Shown: positions 17,751 to 26,452, counted from the first letter of the stretch. The stretch is 30,004 nt of DNA from Nemertoderma westbladi (GCA_032718475.1 JAUCBJ010006986.1:1-30004); one strand, 5' to 3'. Notes: generated by a model from the sequence alone, not told the origin. Numbers and translations: made by a program.

Positions 17751-19399
17751 ATTAGTGAAAAGCAATTTAGTTAATTCCTTAGAAACGAACTGAAAGTAAT
17801 GCTGTTAATTTTAGTATTTAAGTAAGTTAACTACCGAAGTTTAAAGCTGAAATATATTTGTCTTTGATCGCAGTTGTTTCTCAAAGAGATTCAGAATATT
17901 ACGATAATTTGTTAAAATATATGATAACATAATAATAATTTCCATTAAACGATTATAGGCCTACTATGAACAATAATTAGCAATGAATTATTAACAAACC
18001 GTTAAATTGACTAAATCCTTGAAAAAAAAGGAAAAATAGAACTTAAAAAATTTAACGGTAAAAGCTACAGTATAACTAGAGTGAAACAAAACATTTGAAA
18101 CAAAGATACATAGAGCAAAAGAACACGTATCGTAGACAGAAAAATTATAAATTGATTAATTAATAAATTATATTTTCACCATGCAGAATAATTTAAAGTT
18201 ATTTGTCCACTTTATTTTCAAATTGAATTTCATATGTATTAAAGGAGTTACGTTTATCTCGCGTTATCGCGATCTTGTTAATTCAATCGTTACGTAGGAT
18301 GTTGTAAGGCTAGAAATGAAAAAAATATATATAGATATAATGAATATTTATATCTAATGATGGGTCAAATCCCCTTTGCATATTCTATGAATTGCAATAT
18401 CAGATAACATTGTAAATGTGTTGAGAACTTCGTTTTAAGAACTTCTATTAGAATAACCACAAATTTTGTTAGTGTTCTGAACAATGTTTATTTGCACTCA
18501 CTCAATACTACTGTTTTAGTGTAAAAAGTATCTTAGAATAGTACACTGTAAAGTGTTACTTTACACAAAAGTAAGTATGCGAATATTAGTTAGTACTTAT
18601 TATTGTAATTCATTATTATAATGGAATGTAGAGCCAAAAACGAATAACACAGTTGAGTACTTATAATATACCGAGTAACTATATAAAAGTCCTAGTACAG
18701 TAATTGCTGAAAAAATACCATATAAAAACCGATATAAAAAAAGTTATTGTGTGTCGGCCGCGATTGTTACTGCAGGTGGTGGGTGACATATTATACGATT
18801 AATATAAAGTGCACTTTCCGTATCACTGGGAAATATGGCGTAACATTTACTATTATTGTTGTGTCTCCATAGTAGCAGCCTTCAGATATGGCTGTGTTTC
18901 GGTTACATAGGGATGCCAGAAATGTGTCGTCACTCTTCCTAATAACCAATCCAAGGATTAATGTCAATTAATCCTACGAGAGTTAGTTCTGGTATCATAG
19001 GAACTACTAACTTATGAGTTGGAAAGCCAAATTAATTATGAATGTGTAGGCCTATCTATATTATCTATTAATTACCTAATAATATAAATAATTAATTATT
19101 TATTGATATATCTTGCCATTCAAATGTAAATTAAGAATATAATACAATAATGTGAGGAATGTCAAAGTAAAAATATATTTATAAAAAAACCTACGGGTTT
19201 TAAACTCGTTCCCTGGGTTCTTGTTGCTTCGACTAAAATAAAATTAATCACTAAAATTTATCTATCTATCGGTACTGAAAATTACGGAAAATTATAAAGA
19301 ACTCCAAAGCATTCAAGAATACTCACAACTTATGAATATTTTTAGTCTGGAACCGGGACGTACTTAAACTAATACATGTGAGGAATACATAACGTCATA
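17751..19399. other. Non-coding AT-rich stretch
   Basis: No supported gene. Small structures are present: a hairpin with 8-bp arms TGTAAAGT/ACTTTACA at 18547-18565, and a palindrome AGGATTAAT...ATTAATCCT at 18954-18975. Confidence 0.5.
18954..18975. promoter_or_regulatory. Palindrome of two GGATTA homeodomain-type words
   Basis: AGGATTAAT and its reverse complement are separated by 4 bases. GGATTA is the core bound by Bicoid/Otx-class homeodomains, and head-to-head pairs can bind dimers. With no promoter nearby, this is only a candidate. Confidence 0.2.
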
Positions 19400-19427
19400 C
19401 CCCCCCCCCCCCGGGGGGGGGGGGGGG
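19400..19427. repeat. C13G15 homopolymer palindrome
   Basis: Thirteen C directly followed by fifteen G, then CTGGGGGGCGCCC. Such a perfect poly-C/poly-G junction would form a hairpin or quadruplex-like structure. It could also be an assembly artefact from collapsed inverted sequence. Confidence 0.85.
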
Positions 19428-19575
19428 CTGGGGGGCGCCCATGTGACGAATACCAGGATTTCACTTTTCGGCAAGGATGTTTTACGTTACTGTATTACAT
19501 TACGTTACGGTTGAAAAACTGAACTTTTTACGTTACGATATTACATTACGGAATAATCATGTAACCTGCTAACGG

Positions 19576-19905
19576 ATATAGGATACTTCCCCCCCGGATA
19601 CTTCCCCCCCGGACAGTTCCGCCCGGACACTTCCCCCCCGGGCACTTCCCCCCCGGACACTTGCCCCCCGGACACTTACCCCCCGGACACTTCCCCCCCG
19701 CCCAAGAAGGACACTTCCCCCCGCCCAAGTAGGACACTTCCCCCCCCCGGACACTTTCCCCCCCCGGACACTTCCCCCTCCGGACACTTCCCCCCGGACA
19801 CTTCCCCCCCGGACACTTGCTCCCCGGACACTTCCCCCCCGCCCAACTAGGACCTCTCCCCCCCCCCCCCTCCGGGTACTACCCCCCGGAAACTTCCCTC
19901 CCAGT
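19576..19905 (+). repeat. C-rich minisatellite, unit GGACACTTCCCCCC, about 19 copies
   Basis: Units vary in C-run length and in the core (GGATAC, GGACAG, GGGCAC, GGACCT). A longer variant, GCCCAAGTAGGACAC or similar, interrupts the array near 19700, 19725 and 19845. Reading frames across it give repetitive CPGGK peptides, which are not genes. Confidence 0.9.
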
Positions 19906-20048
19906 TAAAGTGTTAAAAATAATCTGGGTACATCAAAGCAATAAACAAAAGTTAAAGATGGTTACAGGACAAGTTGTATCTAGTCAAGTTTTTACAAAAT
20001 TATAAAAGAAACATTTTTATAGTCAAATTTTGTTTGTTTTTCTTTTAA

Positions 20049-20111
20049 TTGGGGGCTGCCGCCGCCAAACAACTGCTTCTTTTGTTGGGGGCTGCCGCCC
20101 CCAAACCCCGG
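20049..20111 (+). repeat. Two copies of a GC-rich hairpin phrase
   Basis: TTGGGGGCTGCCGCC(G/C)CCAAAC occurs at 20049-20070 and 20085-20106. The second copy is a near-perfect hairpin, TTGGGGGC-TGCC-GCCCCCAA. GC-rich islands inside an AT-rich stretch. Confidence 0.75.
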
Positions 20112-20736
20112 CATTTCCCTGAGTGCCCGTGGTGAAAGACTTAAGACCATTTTGAAATAATTAATTTATGTTTGTATCATCAGATAATAAATTGATTGAA
20201 GACTAAAGTAGGAACTGTATTGAATGTTAACCAAATTAATATATAAATTACTACAATATTATATAATTAGACAAAATATATATTGCAAGTAACCAGGAAA
20301 TTTTTTTAATTTATCGATATGTAATGCTGAACACAGAATACAGGTCGACGCACCCCGATTTTACCCTGGAGAGGTATAATTTTGATTGCATCAATAATAT
20401 TCATCCCCATCTGCTACAATTTGAAGAAGACTATTATTACAGAATAATACCTATAATTAAAACAATTAATTATTATAGTTCTATAGTTAATAAATCATAT
20501 CATTCGGGGGATGGAATTTATAGGTCATCTAAGTAATTGTTTAAAGATTAGCAAACAATACGATGTAATTACATTGATAAAATCCATAAATAAAACTTGG
20601 ATACAAAATGTAAAATCGGGATGCAAAAGATCACTTTCTGAGCTACGAAAGGAAAATTGGATACAACTTGTCTGGATACAAGCGGTCCGTTTACCTTACA
20701 AAATGAAAAATACGAATGTGCGAAGTTAAGAACAGT
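20112..20736. other. Non-coding AT-rich interior
   Basis: Short frames exist but show no recognisable protein and typical AT-rich noise composition. It forms the interior of the candidate element between the two arrays. Confidence 0.4.
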
Positions 20737-20875
20737 CGGGGGGGAAGTGTCCGGGGGGGGGGGGGGAGTGTCTGGGGGGAAGTGTCCGGGGGGGAAGTGT
20801 CCTACTTGAAAGGGGGGAACCGACCGGGGGGGGGGGGAGTGTCCGGGGGGGGGGGGGGGGGGGGGTGTCCGCTGT
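20737..20875 (-). repeat. G-rich minisatellite, inverted copy of the C-rich array
   Basis: About seven units of GGGGGGAAGTGTCC, the reverse complement of the left-array unit. It includes the interrupting variant GTGTCCTACTTG (20796-20807), which matches the left array's CAAGTAGGACAC. It contains one run of 21 G (20845-20865). Confidence 0.9.
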
Positions 20876-21021
20876 CCACACACCCTGCTAACCTGACCTG
20901 TAAATCTATGATCTATATCATTACAGCATACTGCTTTGTTATAGGTTTTGTTACAGCTAGTTTAGAGCAGAATATAAATAGTTCAGTCAGTAGCCCTAGT
21001 TAGCTTAACCCTATTACCACT

Positions 21022-21042
21022 GGGGGGGGGGGGGGGGGGGGG
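21022..21042 (+). repeat. Poly-G run of 21
   Basis: Twenty-one G between TTACCACT and TCAAATAGG. Confidence 0.9.
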
Positions 21043-21235
21043 TCAAATAGGCCCCTTCCTAGATTGATCCTAGATCCTAGATAAGTGAAAACCGTTTTCA
21101 AAAATATTGGGTAGTTTTCGAGTTACAGCCCCATTTTTAACCCTACTTTTGGCACTTTTTTGAGACGTTTTTTGAAAATTACATTTCATTAAATATGAAT
21201 TGTAACATCTCTATTTTTGATTTACACCGGTTTTT

Positions 21236-21650
21236 TGGTGTTAGCAATTGGATGGAATTCATATAAATTGATTCAGAAATTTCAAACTTGTATTTTTCGG
21301 CGGGTGCCAAATTTTGGTGCCAGCACCAAATTTTAAAATATGTCAATTTTGAAATTGATTGTTTGAAAGTTGTTTTTTACGCAATTGGGGTTTTTTGGGG
21401 TTCTGGTTTCGATGAAATATATACGAGTTGCACCAAGCGTATCAAACTTATATTTTACCGTGCATCACGAAAATTTTTCGAAAATTAAAATTTTGGTGCA
21501 GCACGAAATTTTGAAAATCCATTCAGTAGATAAAATTGCTTGTGACACTTTATTTCTTGCGTTTTAGAGGTTTACGGCTGTTCTGAATTCAATGGAATAT
21601 ATAATTATCGAACTAGATATCTCAAACTTGTATTTTTCGGAAGTGGGTGC
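21236..21650. repeat. Degenerate tandem repeat, period 160-180 bp
   Basis: The phrase TCAAACTTGTATTTTTCGG occurs at 21282 and 21622, with a diverged copy (ATCAAACTTATATTTTACCG) at 21441. Each is preceded by GTTCTG-TTT-GATGAAATATAT-like sequence. The third copy is cut by the gypsy 5' LTR at 21651. Confidence 0.7.
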
Positions 21651-21901
21651 TGTGTAGTATAGTGCATGGCTCTCTCCCGTGAAGTCTGCATGTCTTATTC
21701 TTATATTATATATTCCAGTCATGGCGCAGTTATGATTTTCGAACCTACAACTGTATTGCTGTACCAGCCTACTGCTACCACCTACCACGCTACCAGTATA
21801 CTCTGCTAGACCGCCAGGCCCTCGGGCCCAGGCCAGCCATACCCAGGTTCTGTCTGCCTGTCTGCTGTTAATAAAGTAGGCCTACCTAACTGCCTAATAC
21901 A
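21651..21901 (+). repeat. 5' LTR of the gypsy element
   Basis: The start is fixed by identity of TGTGTAGTATAGTGCATG to the 3' LTR start. The end is set at TAATACA (21901), giving a CA terminus and a 251-bp LTR; it could end a few bases later at AATACTA. A TATA-like stretch lies near 21701-21713 and AATAAA at 21870-21875. No standard TGG-type primer site directly follows the CA; the nearest is TGGCGAAC at 21911, overlapping the gag start. Confidence 0.75.
21870..21875 (+). promoter_or_regulatory. LTR polyadenylation signal
   Basis: AATAAA about 26 bp before the proposed LTR end, the usual position for the R/U5 boundary signal. Confidence 0.55.
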
Positions 21902-21909
21902 TTAATACT

Positions 21910-22015
21910 ATGGCGAACAACTCAACCGACCCCCGCGACCCCCGCTCCTTCGTACTCCGCAGCGCCGCCCCTCCGTTTGACATCGACAGCGAACGTTCGA
22001 CGTGGGACCTGTGGA
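21910..22015 (+). pseudogene. gag: gypsy gag, 5' part
   Basis: Starts with ATG in context TACTATGG and encodes 35 codons (MANNSTDPRDPRSF...) up to the insertion point. The downstream part resumes in the matching codon phase after the nested element, once the 8-bp duplication is counted only once. Any frame read on into the insertion is artefactual. Confidence 0.8.
22008..22015. repeat. Target-site duplication (left) of the nested DNA element
   Basis: CCTGTGGA, repeated exactly at 25534-25541, directly abutting the inverted termini. Confidence 0.93.
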
Positions 22016-22031
22016 CCCTATTGAAAAGTTT
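22016..22031 (+). repeat. Left terminal inverted repeat of the nested element
   Basis: CCCTATTGAAAAGTTT, a perfect inverted match to 25518-25533. Confidence 0.93.
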
Positions 22032-22036
22032 TATTT

Positions 22037-22285
22037 TCTGCGCCGAACGCGGCGCCGGGTGCCAAAAATCCTGCGCCGGCTCTGAGCAAAACCACGCCGG
22101 GTGCAAAAAATCCTGCGCCGGCTCTGTGCAAAACCACGCCGGGTGCAAAAAATCCTGCGCTGGCTCTGTGCAAACCCACGCCCATGCCAGGTGCAAAAAC
22201 TTCTGCGCCGGCTCTGTGCAATGCAAAATGCTGCGCCGGGTGAAAAATCTTCCACCGGCTCTTCAAAGCCGCACCGGGCTGACTG
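22037..22285 (+). repeat. GC-rich subterminal array, 42-bp unit
   Basis: Units beginning CCTGCGCCGGCTCTG start at 22070, 22112 and 22154, with a variant at 22202 (48-bp step) and a decayed one after 22230. Each contains two related halves: TCCTGCGCCGGCTCTGTGCA and ACCACGCCGGGTGCAAAAAA. Such subterminal arrays are typical transposase-binding regions in cut-and-paste elements; the role here is inference. Confidence 0.85.
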
Positions 22286-22464
22286 GTATAAAACATAAAA
22301 TATGCCTGTTATACTGTACAGTACCTGTAGTTTATTCTGTTATCTATAATACTGCAGCTGCACTAATCCAAGTTGATACTTAACGAACGAAAGTTGTGGG
22401 TGGGTGAAATGAAAATAAGGATACAGAGACGGAAAACCTTAATAAAGACAAATGCAACACGTTC

Positions 22465-22535
22465 GTGGGGACTTCGCGCAGCACGTAGTCGGCAAGCCTT
22501 GGCATACGGTTCATATAGAGCAAATGGGGCATGTC
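22465..22535 (+). repeat. Internal inverted repeat, left arm
   Basis: Pairs with 23014-23078. The matching core reads GCACGTAGTCGGCAAGCCTT and continues through CATACGGTTCATATAGAGCA and ATGGGGCATGT, with only a few mismatches over about 65 bp. It could be two oppositely oriented SINE-like copies or the ends of a 0.6-kb fold-back element. Confidence 0.8.
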
Positions 22536-22978
22536 TAGTTTGGACCCAATATCCCATGCTATAAATGTATTCATTCGATATACAATCATATGTTAATCCG
22601 CTAGGTGGTGTCAAATTGTTATTCTGCAATTTCGTACTTACCAGTGCAGCACTGTACAGCAGTACCGTACCGGTAGGCCTATGTCATTACTTCTGAGTCT
22701 CTAGCGGATCCCCAATTAAATGTCTTAACTTTTCAATTTCGTAAAAGATAGACTTCATGATTCTCTACAGGCCACCAAAATTTCAGCTCAGGAAAATGAG
22801 GCCTTCCCGAGAAATTTAACATTTTCTAAAAACTACATAATCTGTCGTAGCTGACGTCAGACTGCATGATTTTTCACCAAACTTTACAAACTTTCTAAAC
22901 TTTCTCTCTACTACTTACCTACTAAGTTTGGTTCAATTCCGAACCAGCGATGCAGAGAAATTCGCGTTCAAACATTTA

Positions 22979-23016
22979 CCAGACAGACAGACGGACGGAC
23001 AGACAGACAGACGGAC
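22979..23016 (+). repeat. (AGAC/GGAC)n tetranucleotide repeat
   Basis: AGACAGACAGACGGACGGAC-type sequence directly abuts the right arm of the inverted repeat. The same repeat type occurs near 12505, 12700 and, as its complement, 12113. Confidence 0.9.
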
Positions 23017-23078
23017 ATGCCCCATTTGCCCTATATGAACCGTATGCCAAGGCTCGCCGACTACGTGTCTCGCCCCAC
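23014..23078 (-). repeat. Internal inverted repeat, right arm
   Basis: Reverse complement of 22465-22535. It starts ACATGCCCCATTTGCCCTAT and ends near CGCCCCACA. Confidence 0.8.
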
Positions 23079-23989
23079 AAGTACATAGGTACGTTGTTTT
23101 ATTCCAAAAGTGTAACATTACGAAACAACTACTTAAGAAACACTGCATGTAAATTTTTGTTGTCAAGTAAAGTGTACATTTTTTGAAATTACTCAAATGT
23201 TACAATATGAATTATAGAAAGAATATTAAAGACTACTTCAGTAGGCCTAGTCCTTGTATTTATGTACTACGTTCTACTTTATTACATACTACGTAATGTG
23301 GTCCTATACGTCTATGCTACAGATACGGTATGTCTGAATGAATAATGACTAGCTGTATGTTATGTTATTAATATCGCCAGAATAACAATATAATATTAAT
23401 TTTTGCACATGTACGTACACGTACAGTAGATTAAAATAAAATGAACACATATCTGGCAAAGTACGCTAATAAGCGTATGTACTATTGTAATAAAAATACG
23501 GATAATGGTATTCAGGTAAAATTAGTAAAATATTTAAAATTATAGTTTATTTACAGTACTTACAGTTGGTGCATATTAATTATTAAAAAAAAAATGAAAT
23601 TACAGTAAAATTAAATTAAAAACCGGCAAAGCATACTTAGGTTCAAGGGCTTCAACAACATACAGTAGTACTAAAGGGAAACATATTAATAAGGACAAGT
23701 TTACAATACTCTATAGGATACAACACAACAATACGTAGTTATACGGAACATAAATTTGGTACCGAAGGTATATAGTACCGTATGTCGCATAAGTAAAATA
23801 TTACTGCTGAAATAAAACGCGCAAAGTAAAGTAACTACAAAAGATAGGAAAACAATTAAACGTAAAAAAACACTATTTTAAAATTTAACACAAAAAAATG
23901 TTTTTTGGGATTGAAAAAATGAAAATAATAGGTACTGTAGCTTGATTTTAATAAAGACATCGTTGTATCCGAAAGATATCGCTTTCGCT
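23079..23989. other. Non-coding AT-rich interior of the nested element
   Basis: AT-rich, with GTACGT/TACGTA words and no supported coding frame. Confidence 0.45.
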
Positions 23990-24740
23990 ACTGCCACTTG
24001 GCGCAGAGGAAGATCAATATACTGTATATTCATTTTAAGGGACATTTCGCAGTCTAGTCTATTTTTGAATATGCTCAATCATGGAGTACCAGGGTATTAC
24101 GTGCATTAACAACACTTTCCGGTAATGGTAAAGGATTCCAAATGTTTACAACGCTGTCTGCAAAGTTGTTGCGTGTTAGCATTGGTGGAGTTAGGAACGA
24201 AACTGGAAGAAATTACTTCGCTCAATTTTGTCAATCCCGGTGATAAACTTGTATGTTGTTATAAGGTCGGCTAGTACACGGCGATATATTATTGTCGGTA
24301 GTTTGAGTGCAAGTAGTCGGTTTTCATATGACAACTCAGACAGCGATAGTACAACTGTACAAGGCGAGTGACCACACGGTGTTGTACTTGTTCAAGACGT
24401 TCAATATTTATCATGTCGGAGGAATGGCGAACAAACAACTGTGTCGTATTCAAGGAGAGGCCGAACAAGGGATTTGTATAACAGGGTCATGAGGGTAAAC
24501 ATCGGAGCTTCCAAATATGTAAAAGTTCTTCGTATTAAATGTACGACTCGCATGTCGCGGGCTGCAGTCTTTGTGCAGTGAGCTGTGATGCTGTGAAGGA
24601 CAAGTCTGGTGTAAATGTAATTCCAAAATCACGTTCCTCGGTTGCCGATAAAAGTGTCCGTCCATTCATTGTGTAAAAAGTTGCTTGGGGATTTCTAGAA
24701 CCTAGATGCATGCATGACCTTGCACTTGGAGTCATTGAAC
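23990..24740 (-). pseudogene. Decayed CR1/Jockey-like LINE, 3' end of the RT ORF
   Basis: The minus strand, read across several frames, gives the classic C-terminal LINE sequence. It shows NGRTLLSATEERDFGITFTP (24600-24670), then NIERLEQVQHRVVTRL (24361-24420), LSYENRLLALKLPTI followed by YRRVLADLITTYKFITGIDK (about 24225-24335), NNFADSVVNIWNPLP (about 24110-24170) and FKNRLD (24055-24075). At least three frameshifts separate these blocks. This family differs from LINE copies A and B. Only the last quarter of an RT ORF remains; the 5' part is truncated near 24740. Confidence 0.75.
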
Positions 24741-25239
24741 TGCAATTTCCAATGGTTACACATGTGTGTCGGTAATAAATTGTTTCATTATCAATAGTGC
24801 TATACAGCCATAGTATAAGTCGTTTATTTTATTCACTGTTCAACTTCATTCTGTCTGCCTGTTTGCTGTTTTATTATATGTGCAGTTTTATTTATACGCT
24901 TCTATGACAGCGGTGTCTCCATCCAAATAATATAATATAATATAAATATAGTTTATACAATACAGCAATATTATGTAAATAAATAAACTGACTATGACCA
25001 ATAGCAATAATGACTGATCAGCTGATAGCTGGAACCTTGATAGCCTACCTCAGTACCTGCCTACAGCATAAGGTTAAATACGTAAATAAATGACCAGTTG
25101 CAGTCAGCCAGTGCTGCAGTGTGAGTTTCCTTTATGCCTCCTGCATGGCCAGTTGTTATTGTGTTGCTGTGCTGTTGGTCTGATGAACGCATGTCTGCTG
25201 TCTCAGTCTCACTGTCTGCCTGGCAGCCTGGTGCTAGGT
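24741..25239. other. Non-coding interior of the nested element
   Basis: AT-rich then mixed composition. TTCTGTCTGCCTGTTTGCTGTT near 24849 closely resembles the gypsy LTR at 21849 (one mismatch over about 22 bp), possibly a shared dispersed repeat or a decayed LTR piece. No gene is supported. Confidence 0.4.
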
Positions 25240-25510
25240 TCGGCTGATTTCTGCGCCAGGCAAATATGTACGCCGGGTGTGCTGGGCTGATTCCTGCTTC
25301 GGCGCCGGGTCAATTTCTGCAGCGTCGACGCCGGGAATATTTCGACGCCTGCTGCGCCGAGCGCAGCATCTCTACCATTGGCAGTGCTCCGCCGGCTACG
25401 CCGGCGTAGCACATCTCTGCGCCGACCCTTCCGGCTCATTACCCGGCGTAGCACATTTCTGCGCCAGCTCCCGGCGCAAGTTCTAGTGCTGCGCCGAACG
25501 TGCTCGGCGT
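25240..25510. repeat. GC-rich right subterminal region of the nested element
   Basis: Dense TTCTGCGCC, GCGCCGG, GACGCCGGG and CGGCGTAGCACAT words in irregular spacing (CCGGCGTAGCACAT occurs twice, near 25400 and 25442). TTCTGCGCC is shared with the left array in the same orientation, and palindromic GGCGCC occurs in both. Confidence 0.7.
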
Positions 25511-25517
25511 ACATGTG

Positions 25518-25533
25518 AAACTTTTCAATAGGG
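25518..25533 (-). repeat. Right terminal inverted repeat of the nested element
   Basis: Perfect complement of 22016-22031. Confidence 0.93.
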
Positions 25534-25541
25534 CCTGTGGA
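25534..25541. repeat. Target-site duplication (right) of the nested DNA element
   Basis: CCTGTGGA, identical to 22008-22015. Confidence 0.93.
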
Positions 25542-26452
25542 TCGAGGAGTGGGAAGCGTTCCTGGTGACGTCGGGCCTCGAGAACCTGCGGACCATCGAC
25601 CCCGCGGACCCTCCGGACCCGGCTGTCTCGGCCGACCTCCTCCGGGCCACCAACAGACAGCGTCGAGCCGCCCTCACATCCGCTTTCTCCCGCAGTACGA
25701 ACGCCGTGGTAAGGGGACTTGGGCTCTCCACTGTCGACAACTCGGATGCGTCCCTCGTCATCGCGACACTCGGTACCCATGTCCACGGAGGGACTAACAA
25801 ACGGGTCCACCGTCAGGAACTCGCCCGGCGTGCCCGCCTCCCAGAGGAAACCCCGGAGACGTTCCTGGTCCACCTCCGGGACATCGCCACCAAGTGCGAG
25901 TTCGAGGCGCTCCCCACCGCGGCGGCCCACGCCAACGATCGGCTCCTCGATCAATTCATCGCGGGCTTCGGTGACAAAGACTGAAAGAGGTGACCGAGCA
26001 GCTCCTCCGCCTGCCCCCAGCCAGACAGCTACATCACGGATGCCCTCCGCCTCGCGCAGACTGTCTGGACTGCCCGCAAGGACGCCGCCTCCATGTCGTG
26101 GAGCGGGGCCCCCGCAACCGCTCCCACGGCGCCCTCGGCTGCCAGAGCGACGGCGCAACGCAGCCGCCGGCCCGGGCCCCGCCGCGATCAACCACTCACC
26201 CGCTGCCCGCAGTGCGGGTTCCCCCCACACAACGCGGGAGCCCGTTGCCCCGGCGCCGATGCCCGCTGTCGCCACTGCAACACAGTCGGGCACTACAATC
26301 GGATGTGCCCCCGCCGCCCCCAGACCAACGCAGCCGACGGGCCCGCCACCGATTACGACGACGATCGGTCGACCAACGCCGCCGAGATCTGGTCGATCCT
26401 CGCCGGTCCCGAACTTTACGACGCCCCCACCGTCTCCTCCATTGAACAGTAG
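25542..26452 (+). pseudogene. gag: gypsy gag, 3' part with two zinc knuckles
   Basis: This part encodes a capsid-like helical region (begins EEWEAFLVTSGLENL; contains LPEETPETFLVHLRDIATKC, typical of gypsy capsids). Downstream are two CCHC-type knuckles: CPQCGFPPHNAGARC (Cx2Cx4Hx5C) and CRHCNTVGHYNRMC (the canonical Cx2Cx4Hx4C). A one-base loss near 25982 creates a TGA, and a gain of one base or a four-base duplication near 26020 restores the frame, so about 13 codons are scrambled. The frame ends at TAG 26450-26452, in the same phase as pol. Gag packages element RNA into particles in the cytoplasm; this copy cannot do so. Confidence 0.85.

Larger units (their letters stand above)
19574..20883. 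mobile_element. Candidate element bounded by inverted C-rich/G-rich minisatellites
   Basis: The left array (19576-19905) and right array (20737-20875) are built of the same 14-15-bp unit in opposite orientation. The segment is bracketed by an exact 9-bp direct repeat CCTGCTAAC (19565-19573 and 20884-20892), as a target-site duplication would be. The outermost bases (GGATATAGGATAC at left; GGACAGCGGACAC on the complement at right, a few bases in) are only roughly similar. The interior is AT-rich with no transposase. An 8-9-bp duplication would fit Merlin, MULE or hAT-like elements. The boundary call is tentative; the inverted arrays are certain. Confidence 0.45.
22016..25533. mobile_element. 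3,518-bp non-autonomous DNA transposon inserted in gypsy gag
   Basis: Terminal inverted repeats CCCTATTGAAAAGTTT (22016-22031) and the exact complement (25518-25533) are immediately flanked by the 8-bp duplication CCTGTGGA. Beyond 16 bp the ends are only loosely alike, both soon becoming GC-rich with TGCGCCG words. Contents: a 42-bp GC-rich array, AT-rich filler, an inverted-repeat pair, tetranucleotide repeats, a decayed LINE fragment and a second GC-rich end. No transposase frame is visible. An 8-bp duplication fits hAT, P, MULE or Merlin. The CCC start is atypical for hAT (CAGNG), so the superfamily stays open. It interrupts gag after codon 35. Confidence 0.9.

Noticed and set aside
19546-19787. 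Frames encoding repetitive CPGGK / GGSVRGG peptides
   Set aside because: They are read-outs of the C-rich minisatellite and exist in several frames at once.
21910-22383. 157-codon frame running from gag into the nested element
   Set aside because: After codon 35 it reads the terminal inverted repeat and 42-bp array; not a natural protein.
22928-22945. GGTTCAATTCCGAACC resembling a tRNA T-arm
   Set aside because: No matching acceptor, D or anticodon arms around it; a simple hairpin.
23878-24078. 66-codon minus-strand frame as a gene
   Set aside because: Its FKNRLD start region is the tail of the decayed LINE, and the rest is AT-rich run-on.
25439-26293. Long minus-strand frames opposite gag and pol (also 26572-27715 and 27848-28381)
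   Set aside because: Antisense shadows created by high third-position GC in the gypsy coding strand.
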